From Candidatus Bathyarchaeota archaeon (GTDB taxonomy: Archaea > Thermoproteota > Bathyarchaeia > TCS64): 5,450 nucleotides of DNA. Location of the stretch: the NCBI GenBank assembly GCA_018396515.1, contig JAGTQJ010000065.1, positions 1 to 5,450 of the forward strand, written 5' to 3'. The position numbers and the translations under genes were made by a program. Within the stretch, counting starts at the first letter, position 1, and each line of letters begins with the position of its first letter. The notes under the pieces were generated by a model that was not told the origin of the DNA, searched no databases, and saw only the letters and a program-made list of their open reading frames with translations. This document shows, piece after piece, positions 1 through 5,349 of this stretch.

Positions 1-484
1 TGATGGAGGTAGGGGGTAGGCCCCCTCCCATAAGCATACCCCCATAGATGAAGGGGATGGCTATACACATGCTTACAAGGAGGTTCCCCATCAACCCGAG
101 CCTCTTCCCCTTTGTAGAGTAAAGGATCATGAGCGCCAATGATATTAGCGCCAGAACTAGGAGGCTAGGCCCCGTCAAGAAAGCCGCGGTCAATCCCAGA
201 AGGCTCAGGCCTAATGATATCTGGAGGGCTCTTGCGGGTTTGACCTCTCCACTTGGAATAGGGCGGCTAGGCTCATTTATGGCATCTATCTCCCTATCAA
301 AATAGTCGTTGAAAGCCATAGAGCAGCCAGTGAGAGAAAAGGCGGTTGTGAACCCAAGCGCTATATCCATCCACTCGGTGAGTAAACGACCTAGGCCAAC
401 TATAGCCGCGCCCACCACAACGGCAAAGCCCATCATGATACAGTTCAAAGGCCTCATGAGTCGAAGGGTGGCGGAGAGCTTCAA
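1..484 (-). CDS. Digeranylgeranylglyceryl phosphate synthase (UbiA prenyltransferase), N-terminal part
   Basis: Reading leftward, this frame encodes the first 161 residues of a UbiA-superfamily membrane prenyltransferase; the rest lies beyond base 1. Seen: RPLN near residues 11-14, the first Mg-diphosphate-binding motif NDYFDREID at 59-67, NEPSRPIPSGEV at 70-81, the second conserved loop YSTKGKRLGLMGN at 122-134, and hydrophobic helices between them. In the UbiA family these aspartates hold the prenyl diphosphate. The NDxxDREID...RPIPSG pattern is typical of the archaeal enzyme that adds the second geranylgeranyl chain to geranylgeranylglyceryl phosphate. The TTG start at 484 gives the expected MKLSATLRLMRPLN opening; it lies 10 bases after a GGAGGG ribosome site, with an in-frame stop at 515-517. 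The next in-frame ATG (codon 10) would cut the conserved N-terminus. Another UbiA prenyltransferase, such as a quinone enzyme, is possible but less likely. Confidence 0.88.
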   Translation of the reverse strand, partial: MKLSATLRLMRPLNCIMMGFAVVVGAAIVGLGRLLTEWMDIALGFTTAFSLTGCSMAFNDYFDREIDAINEPSRPIPSGEVKPARALQISLGLSLLGLTAAFLTGPSLLVLALISLALMILYSTKGKRLGLMGNLLVSMCIAIPFIYGGMLMGGGLPPTSI

Positions 485-494
485 TTCGCAATCG

Positions 495-500
495 CCCTCC
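495..500 (-). promoter_or_regulatory. Shine-Dalgarno site of the UbiA-family gene
   Basis: The minus strand reads GGAGGG here, 10 bases before the TTG codon at 484. It decides the start, because no ATG lies near the conserved N-terminus and the frame closes at 515-517. It also implies that this gene, unlike the large permease gene, is read from a leadered transcript. Confidence 0.55.
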
Positions 501-563
501 CAACACAGCGAACTTCAGATCGGCTCATTCAACATCCCCTACTAGATAGAGGTGTATTGGTTC

Positions 564-570
564 CATAAAG
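564..570 (-). promoter_or_regulatory. Possible TATA box for the UbiA-family gene
   Basis: The minus strand reads CTTTATG, centred near 567. A start of transcription about 26 bases on, near 541, would leave a leader of roughly 57 bases containing the ribosome site at 495-500. The box is imperfect. An alternative A/T stretch on the same strand lies at about 583-593. Confidence 0.25.
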
Positions 571-596
571 ATGTCTTGAGATGGTAAAGCTTTAGC

Positions 597-624
597 CCTC
601 TTCAAGGGTTTTGCCCCTAAGAGG
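597..624. other. Intergenic hairpin, 10 base pairs with a 2-base bulge
   Basis: CCTCTT at 597-602 pairs perfectly with AAGAGG at 619-624. After a CA bulge (603-604), AGGG at 605-608 pairs with CCCT at 615-618 around a six-base loop. C596 could add one pair with G626. It lies between divergent promoters, so it is not in an obvious terminator position for either neighbour. It could be part of a small RNA, an operator, or chance. Confidence 0.3.
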
Positions 625-752
625 TGGGGACCATCTAAGCTCAATACAATAGATAAGGTTTAAGATTAATTATTTGAGGAGTTTGGATCATTTTGTGCGA
701 TATAGACCCGTATGATCTCGATCTAGGCCTCTGAGTGTTTCTCCTAGAAGAT

Positions 753-760
753 TTTAAATA
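753..760 (+). promoter_or_regulatory. Candidate archaeal TATA box upstream of the small ORF
   Basis: TTTAAATA follows a purine-rich AGAAGAT stretch that could act as a BRE. Transcription would begin near 783, giving the small ORF at 850 a leader of about 65 bases. It competes with the more A/T-rich box just before the ATG. Confidence 0.35.
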
Positions 761-824
761 AGTGGCAATTCCTCGAGTTTTGGCTAGAGCTTGGATTCAG
801 CGCTTCCCCAGAGGTTTCCTAATT

Positions 825-842
825 CTTTATAAATTTATAAAT
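825..842 (+). promoter_or_regulatory. A/T-rich double TATA-like stretch before the small ORF
   Basis: Two overlapping TTTATAAA-like sequences, centred near 829 and 837, lie just upstream of the ATG at 850. The spacing is short for a leaderless transcript from that ATG, since the expected start would be near 855-863. It would suit the in-frame TTG at 862 or GTG at 865. Either this box or the one at 753-760 may be the real promoter. Confidence 0.3.
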
Positions 843-849
843 AAGGTAT

Positions 850-1065
850 ATGAATCCTACATTGGTGACCTATTTGGGGAAAGCCATTAAAGCATCGGGC
901 AGGGCTAGAAATCGATTGATAAAAGAACTTTTGGAAGATCTCGATCCTAAAGTGAGGAAATCCGTGAAAAAGCTTATAGATAATTATCATGGAGAAGAGC
1001 TCGACAGGAAGCTGAGGGAGTTAATGGGTATAAAGAAAACCATGCAATTGGTTGAGCTGAGATAA
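850..1065 (+). CDS. Small basic helical protein, function unknown
   Basis: A 71-residue ORF that I do not recognise. It is rich in charge (17 Lys/Arg against 10 Asp/Glu) and has the spacing of amphipathic helices: roughly residues 4-18, then 19-33 (RARNRLIKELLEDLD), 34-46 (PKVRKSVKKLIDN) and 49-60 (EELDRKLRELMG). There are no cysteines, no signal peptide and no membrane segment, so a cytosolic protein that binds nucleic acid or a partner is conceivable; that is inference. Arginine is written with AGG/AGA as in the neighbours, but the gene uses more A-ending codons than the large permease. The ATG at 850 has only a weak AAGG upstream; TTG at 862 or GTG at 865 are alternative starts. It stands alone, 96 bases before the next gene, which has its own TATA-like box. 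Confidence 0.55.
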   Translation: MNPTLVTYLGKAIKASGRARNRLIKELLEDLDPKVRKSVKKLIDNYHGEELDRKLRELMGIKKTMQLVELR

Positions 1066-1126
1066 TAATTTAATTGAAGGGTCCAAGATTTGGAGATCCG
1101 AGAGGCTTTAGGGGTTGAATGGCCCT

Positions 1127-1135
1127 CTTATTAAA
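1127..1135 (+). promoter_or_regulatory. TATA box of the large permease gene
   Basis: CTTATTAAA is centred near 1131, so transcription would start near 1157, about five bases before the GTG start at 1162. There is no clear Shine-Dalgarno site, which fits a leaderless or nearly leaderless transcript. An imperfect 16-base palindrome (1123-1138, CCCT...AGGG arms) surrounds the box and could be an operator. Confidence 0.42.
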
Positions 1136-1161
1136 GGGATAAATGGATTTATCTGAGAAAG

Positions 1162-4014
1162 GTGGAGAAACTAGAGTTGAGCGAGGAGATCTCAGTTGGA
1201 CCCCTGATCAGGAGAGGCCTCCTAATACCCATTATCCTCCTTCTCCTTCTCGGTTTCAAGTTAGATGTCGTCCTCGCCTCAATACCGCTTAGGGGCCTTG
1301 TCGTCGACGGGGATGGTCTCCCCATCATGGGCGCGTCGGTCTCCATCTGGGTAGGTGGGGAGCTTGTGGCATCCGGAACCACAGGGATGGACGGCAGCTT
1401 CGATATTCCTGTTAGGGAGGATAGGCGGTACTCGGTCTATGTCTTTGCGGATGACGGGGAGACTCCCGGTGTGGATTATCTCCCCTCGAGGAGGGATGCC
1501 TCGCCATCCGAAGGGGAGCTGCTTTTCATTTTGTCTCCCGCCGCATCCCTTGTTCTATCCGGCGATATCATGTTCGTTGAGTCCGAGGAACTGCCATACT
1601 CCATCCAATATTCAGTTCATCTCCCTGGCTCTGATGAGGTCTTGAACCCATGCGGGGTGCCCCTCATCTACGGGACTACTGCCGATAGCCAGAGCAAAAA
1701 ACTTGGCCTTGCACCATCCCACTTGGTTGTACCTACAGATGTCCCCCTCAGCGTAAAGATAAACTGCTCCATCCTCATCGAGAGGGGGCTCTCCCCACGG
1801 GTGGTATGGATAGAGTCGGTAGCCCCTCTCGCTAGGGGTGAGAGGAGGGCTCTTGATGCTAGGAGGTTCACTATAGCCTTCAACCTAGATGTGGCCGAGT
1901 CTTTGGAGAGAGAGGTCGAGTCAAAGATAGGTGAGATGGAAAGCATGGGGTTCTACCTGACCTCTGAGAAGAGGGTGACCGCAGAGGCGGGTAGGTCTCT
2001 CTCCGAAGCCAGGGTGCTCCACGAGGAGGGCAATTATAAAGAGAGCTTCACACTGGCAAAGAGGAGCTACCTCCTCCTGAGACAGACTTTAAACGACCTA
2101 ACGGGTATGGCTCGAGACGCAGCGACCTCCATCTATATCATAATATTCTTCTTAGCCTTCTCCTCCACCTCTGCGGCATTCCTGATCTTCGAGAAGGATG
2201 CCGGTAAGCTTCTTGGAAGCCTCGGCGCTTACTCCTTCTCATTAACGGTCTTTTACACTATCTATCCAGGGAGCTCCATGATATCCTCAGCCAGCTTCTT
2301 AGAGTCAGCCGCTGCCGCGGAGGCAGCATCTCTAGTCACCGCCTTCCTGATCCCAAGGGTCCTTAAGGGGAGGGGGTGGGAGGAGCACCTGCCTGTCAGG
2401 AACATTATAGTCCCCATCTTCTCGATCGCGAAGAGGAACATAAAGAGGAGGAGGCTCAGGTTCTACCTGACCTTCATCTCTCTCTCGGTGCTAGTTCTAA
2501 GCTTCGTCTCCCTCACATCCATATATCAGGGGTATGGTCTTATAACCGTCCGCCTCCCTGGGCTGGGAGCGTCGCAGAGGGGGGTCATGATAAGAGCCTC
2601 AACCTACACTGAGGAGAGGCCGGCCTTCATCCCCCAAGCCGATGTAGCCTCGGGATGGCTGGAGAGGCAGCCTGAGAGTATGAAAGTCTCACCGAAGGCC
2701 GAGAATCTACCCCTTAATAGGCCGGTTGCCTACCTGAATAAAAGATCCATTTATGGGGTGTTGGGCGTAAAACCCGAAGATGAACTCTCGATAATCGACC
2801 TTAAAAGTATAATCCTAGAGGGGGGTCCACCCTCAGAGGGGGAGATCCTCATCAGCGAATCATTGAGGAGGGAGCTTGGGGTGGAGGTGGGGGAATCTCT
2901 AGACCTTTCAGGGATCCGTGTAAGGCTGGGGGGGACCTTCGACGACGAGGGCTTGAGGAGGCTCAAGGACCTTGATGCCGAGCCTTACGCCCCCAAGAAG
3001 CTCGTTAACATAAGTCCTGAGGGAGAGGCCCCGAGATATGTGGTATCACCATGCGAACCACATGAGATAGTTTTCACCCATATCTCCACAGCCCTCCAGC
3101 TCCCTCTAGTTGGGATCATGAGGGTCAGGATAGCCGTGAAGGAGGGGGTTGATGTGCGCTCCTTCGCCGCCAGGCTGGCCCTTGAGAGGGGCTACATCGC
3201 ATGGTGCTCCTCCCCTGAAGGGTTATACCTATCCCGTCTTGGCGGATACCTCGAGGGGAGGGGGCTACCCCTCATCGTTCCATGGATCATAGTGGTTCTG
3301 AACGTCCTAGTGACCACGCTGAACTCGATATACGAAAGGAGGGGGGAGATCCATATCCTATCCTCAGTTGGCCTTAACCCAGCCCATATAGCCGGGATAT
3401 TCATGGCTGAGGCGTCCATAACCGGCCTCTCAGCGGGTGGAGTCGGGTACCTCTGTGGGTTGGGGTTGTACCGGGTGATGGCCCTGCTGAATATGGGTAT
3501 CGAGGTTCGCCAGAAGATATCGGCGGTCTGGAGCATAGCCTCAATAGGCGTAGCGATGGCCACAGTAATCATGGGTGTACTAGTCGCCCTGAGGAGCTCC
3601 GTGATAATCACCCCTTCCCTGATGAGGCGTTGGAGGATAGAGAGGGAGAAAGCCGGGTTTGAGGAGCCCTGGGAACTTTTGATTCCCATTAAACTCCAGC
3701 CGGGGGAGGTTGGAGACTTCATGGAGTTCGCCGCCAGCTTCCTCTTGTCAAGGGAGAACGATCCCACGATGAGAACCTCGTCAATAAAGCTGCTTCGTGG
3801 ACCCGAGGGGATGATCGAAGAGATAAGCTTCGTCTATAGGGCGACTCAGGGGTGGGGGGACTTCTATACCAGGAATACCCTCACAGCTGTGAGAGAGCCT
3901 GAAGGGGTAAAGATCATCCTTAGAACATATGGGGAGAGGAACTGGGCTCATACCTCGGGAACCCTTGTGAGGTTCATAGCTATGGAGTGGAGCACGCTTA
4001 GGGGCAGGAGATAG
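1162..4014 (+). CDS. Large multidomain ABC permease (MacB/FtsX core) with extracellular carboxypeptidase-regulatory-like domain
   Basis: The 950-residue product reads as a membrane permease of the MacB/FtsX/LolC type with large additions. In order: hydrophobic N-terminus at 18-39 (signal anchor or signal peptide); a beta-sandwich resembling carboxypeptidase regulatory domains at about 41-110 (GASVSIWVGG, then TGMDGSFDIPV); further extracellular beta-rich sequence to about 245; a helical arm at 246-315; three membrane helices at about 320-343, 351-370 and 378-400; a basic cytosolic stretch ending KRRRLR; the first core helix at 434-454; an extracellular domain at 455-700; and the remaining core helices at about 704-724, 742-772 and 788-812. 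The FtsX signature is clear at 715-760 (YERRGEIHILSSVGL, then FMAEA). Residues 815-950 form an unassigned cytosolic tail. Topology agrees with the positive-inside rule. GTG is the only start after the in-frame stop at 1132-1134. The gene converges on an ATPase and a small permease, its probable partners; the substrate is unknown. Confidence 0.85.
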   Translation: MEKLELSEEISVGPLIRRGLLIPIILLLLLGFKLDVVLASIPLRGLVVDGDGLPIMGASVSIWVGGELVASGTTGMDGSFDIPVREDRRYSVYVFADDGETPGVDYLPSRRDASPSEGELLFILSPAASLVLSGDIMFVESEELPYSIQYSVHLPGSDEVLNPCGVPLIYGTTADSQSKKLGLAPSHLVVPTDVPLSVKINCSILIERGLSPRVVWIESVAPLARGERRALDARRFTIAFNLDVAESLEREVESKIGEMESMGFYLTSEKRVTAEAGRSLSEARVLHEEGNYKESFTLAKRSYLLLRQTLNDLTGMARDAATSIYIIIFFLAFSSTSAAFLIFEKDAGKLLGSLGAYSFSLTVFYTIYPGSSMISSASFLESAAAAEAASLVTAFLIPRVLKGRGWEEHLPVRNIIVPIFSIAKRNIKRRRLRFYLTFISLSVLVLSFVSLTSIYQGYGLITVRLPGLGASQRGVMIRASTYTEERPAFIPQADVASGWLERQPESMKVSPKAENLPLNRPVAYLNKRSIYGVLGVKPEDELSIIDLKSIILEGGPPSEGEILISESLRRELGVEVGESLDLSGIRVRLGGTFDDEGLRRLKDLDAEPYAPKKLVNISPEGEAPRYVVSPCEPHEIVFTHISTALQLPLVGIMRVRIAVKEGVDVRSFAARLALERGYIAWCSSPEGLYLSRLGGYLEGRGLPLIVPWIIVVLNVLVTTLNSIYERRGEIHILSSVGLNPAHIAGIFMAEASITGLSAGGVGYLCGLGLYRVMALLNMGIEVRQKISAVWSIASIGVAMATVIMGVLVALRSSVIITPSLMRRWRIEREKAGFEEPWELLIPIKLQPGEVGDFMEFAASFLLSRENDPTMRTSSIKLLRGPEGMIEEISFVYRATQGWGDFYTRNTLTAVREPEGVKIILRTYGERNWAHTSGTLVRFIAMEWSTLRGRR

Positions 4015-4018
4015 CCAC

Positions 4019-4030
4019 GGGGTTAACCCC
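4019..4030. other. 12-base perfect palindrome at the convergent gene junction
   Basis: GGGGTTAACCCC lies five bases after the stop of the large permease gene and includes the TAA stop of the ATPase gene on the other strand. As RNA it could form a four-pair G/C stem with a TTAA loop on either strand, followed on the plus strand by a pyrimidine-rich run. That would suit a bidirectional transcription end, but archaeal terminators normally rely on T runs, which are absent. Confidence 0.3.
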
Positions 4031-4715
4031 TCTCTATCCTCTCTATCCTACCATCCCTGATATAGACTATCCTGTCGCTTGCCTTGATCATCTTAAGGTC
4101 ATGGGTTGCGGATATCAGGGTCATCCCCCTAGTCTTGTTCAACCCCTGGAGGAGGCTTATTATCTCCATCCCTGTGTTCAGGTCTAGGTTTCCAGTGGGC
4201 TCATCTGCCAGAATTATTTCTGGGTCGTTTGCCATGGCTCGAGCTATCGCCACTCGCTGCTGCTGCCCCGCAGAGAGCTCTGAGGGCTTGTGGTGTAGCC
4301 TATCCCCTAGTCCTACCGATGTGAGTAGCTTCTCAGCCTTCCTCAGCCCCTCATCCCTCGGAACCCCAGCGAATACAGTCGGCAACGCCACATTCTCCAG
4401 GGCTGTTAGCACCGGGATAAGGTTGAAGGTCTGGAATATGTACCCTATCTTACGACACCTGAGCCAGGCGAGCTCATAGGCGTCAAGCCTAGATATATCA
4501 ACCCCATCGATGTAGACCCTCCCCCTGGTAGGCCTGTCAAGTCCGCCTATGAGGTTGAAGAGGGTGGTCTTACCCGAGCCCGAGGGGCCTACAATGGAGA
4601 GGTATTCGCCCCTCCCTATCTCCAAGTTAACCCCATCTAGGGCCTTTATGACCTCACCCCCGATAGTGTAGTACCTGGCGAGGTCCTCCAACTCTATTAT
4701 TATGTCAAGGCTCAA
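4023..4715 (-). CDS. ABC transporter ATP-binding protein, LolD/MacB type
   Basis: This 230-residue product is a complete cytosolic nucleotide-binding subunit that would power the FtsX-type permeases beside it. All family motifs are present: Walker [10 protein letters not shown] at 43-51, Q-loop glutamine 95 in IFQTFNL, signature LSAGQQQR at 147-154 (alanine in place of the usual first glycine), Walker B IILADE at 167-172 with catalytic Glu172, D-loop NLD at 176-178 and H-loop His205. The [18 protein letters not shown] stretch and the length are typical of the LolD/MacB/FtsE branch. The TTG start at 4715 follows a GGTGGAGG ribosome site by nine bases and overlaps the end of the permease gene upstream by 11 bases, so the two are probably translationally coupled. 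In LolCDE and MacB systems this subunit drives mechanical transmission rather than classical transport; whether that holds here is inference. Confidence 0.95.
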   Translation of the reverse strand: MSLDIIIELEDLARYYTIGGEVIKALDGVNLEIGRGEYLSIVGPSGSGKTTLFNLIGGLDRPTRGRVYIDGVDISRLDAYELAWLRCRKIGYIFQTFNLIPVLTALENVALPTVFAGVPRDEGLRKAEKLLTSVGLGDRLHHKPSELSAGQQQRVAIARAMANDPEIILADEPTGNLDLNTGMEIISLLQGLNKTRGMTLISATHDLKMIKASDRIVYIRDGRIERIERG

Positions 4716-5205
4716 ATCTAAGGGCCTCCACCGGTGGTAGCCTCGATGCCTTGTACGCGGGGTATAGGACTCCCCCTAAGCTTAGACATAAGGAGAGGAG
4801 TATCGAGCCTAGGGATAATGCTAGGAGCTTATGCCCAGGCGCTGAGAGGAGGGCCCCGAAACCCGAGGTTATCACTGTGTAGATGGATGTTAGAGAGAGC
4901 CCGAAGATCAGCCCTGCAACCCCCCCGATAAACCCCTCTATAAGCGCCTCGGATAGGAAGAGCATCAGGATATGCCTGTCTAGGGCACCTAGACATTTCA
5001 TGGTTCCGATCTCCCTATACCTCTCGTAGACTGCTATAAGCATCGTGTTTGTGACGCAGACGATGGAGACTATAAGGGCCACCGTCATCATCCAGTAGTG
5101 ATAGCTCTCTGTGGATAGGGCTCCGGGAAATCCCGCAGCCTGCTGGAAGGTGTCCAGGGAGGCGAGGGTTACAAAGAAGGAGATGCTTAGGGCTATGGAG
5201 GCCAT
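4705..5205 (-). CDS. Small FtsX-type ABC permease with a minimal extracellular loop
   Basis: From the first in-frame ATG (5205) this gives 166 residues carrying the FtsX core. Helix 1 is at about 2-17, a loop of only some 20 residues follows, then helix 2 at 38-59, the family signature at 60-91 (YERYREIGTMKCLGA, then FLSEALIEG), helix 3 to about 112 and helix 4 at about 126-148. The MacB-type C-terminus is [19 protein letters not shown]. MacB and LolC/E usually have a large extracellular domain between helices 1 and 2; here it is essentially missing. The same open frame continues upstream to 5349 and encodes a typical cytosolic lead-in to helix 1 (LRDAFRLSLEHINGSLGRSA), so the annotated start is probably too short. 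The upstream part has no ATG, GTG or TTG. The gene overlaps the ATPase gene by 11 bases and forms an operon with it; its partner may be the ATPase with itself, or the large convergent permease. Confidence 0.82.
   Translation of the reverse strand: MASIALSISFFVTLASLDTFQQAAGFPGALSTESYHYWMMTVALIVSIVCVTNTMLIAVYERYREIGTMKCLGALDRHILMLFLSEALIEGFIGGVAGLIFGLSLTSIYTVITSGFGALLSAPGHKLLALSLGSILLSLCLSLGGVLYPAYKASRLPPVEALRFEP
4725..4732 (-). promoter_or_regulatory. Shine-Dalgarno site of the ABC ATPase gene
   Basis: The minus strand reads GGTGGAGG, nine bases before the TTG codon at 4715 and inside the last codons of the upstream permease gene. It supports the TTG start and the 11-base overlap over any internal start. 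Confidence 0.6.
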
Positions 5206-5349
5206 GATTATGGCCGACCTACCTAGGCTTCCGTTGATGTGTTCGAGGCTTAACCTGAAGGCATCTCTGAGGGTGAAGGAGATCTCCCTGCTCTCCGAGT
5301 CTTCTCCCCTCCCGCGATTATTTGGTATCCTCCTCCACGGTTGAAAACC
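5206..5349 (-). pseudogene. N-terminal coding extension of the small permease without a canonical start (probable frameshift)
   Basis: The permease frame stays open from its ATG at 5205 up to the stop TAA at 5350-5352. The part nearest the ATG reads EISFTLRDAFRLSLEHING then SLGRSAII, which matches the pre-helix segment of MacB/FtsX permeases; codon choice (AGG, GAG, AGC) resembles the rest. No ATG, GTG or TTG occurs in these 48 codons. Starts exist in neighbouring frames: GTG at 5338, 25 bases after a TATA-like box, and ATG at 5357. A one-base change in the GGAGGAGG run after the GTG, or a -1 shift after the ATG, would join them to the permease. A rare ATC or ATA start is the other option. 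Confidence 0.5.

Larger units (their letters stand above)
485..849. other. Divergent intergenic region without a recognisable gene
   Basis: About 365 bases separate the leftward UbiA-family gene from the rightward small ORF. The stretch is visibly richer in A+T than its neighbours. It contains TATA-like sequences on both strands, a ribosome site at its left end, a 10-pair hairpin at 597-624 and a 6-base inverted repeat (722-727 with 743-748, loop of 15). I found no tRNA-like fold, no good C/D-box pair and no convincing reading frame. The room is enough for two promoters and possibly a small RNA, but nothing proves the latter. Confidence 0.5.

Noticed and set aside
297..545. Open frames on both strands at the UbiA-family gene (297-506 minus, 309-545 plus)
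   Set aside because: Both overlap the frame that contains the intact prenyltransferase motifs. That frame explains the region, and they have no features of their own.
711..735. C/D-box-like small RNA (ATGATCT near 712 and CTGA near 732)
   Set aside because: The C box matches the consensus at only five of seven positions, there is no C'/D' pair, and the spacing is too short for a normal guide RNA.
3192..3767. Open frame of 191 codons on the minus strand, inside the large permease gene
   Set aside because: It is antisense to clearly conserved permease helices and the FtsX signature. Its product is serine- and proline-rich with no recognisable features, as expected from the complement of this codon usage.
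4084..4479. Open frame of 131 codons on the plus strand, opposite the ATPase gene
   Set aside because: It lies wholly antisense to the Q-loop, signature and Walker B region of a complete ABC ATPase, and its product has no coherent features.
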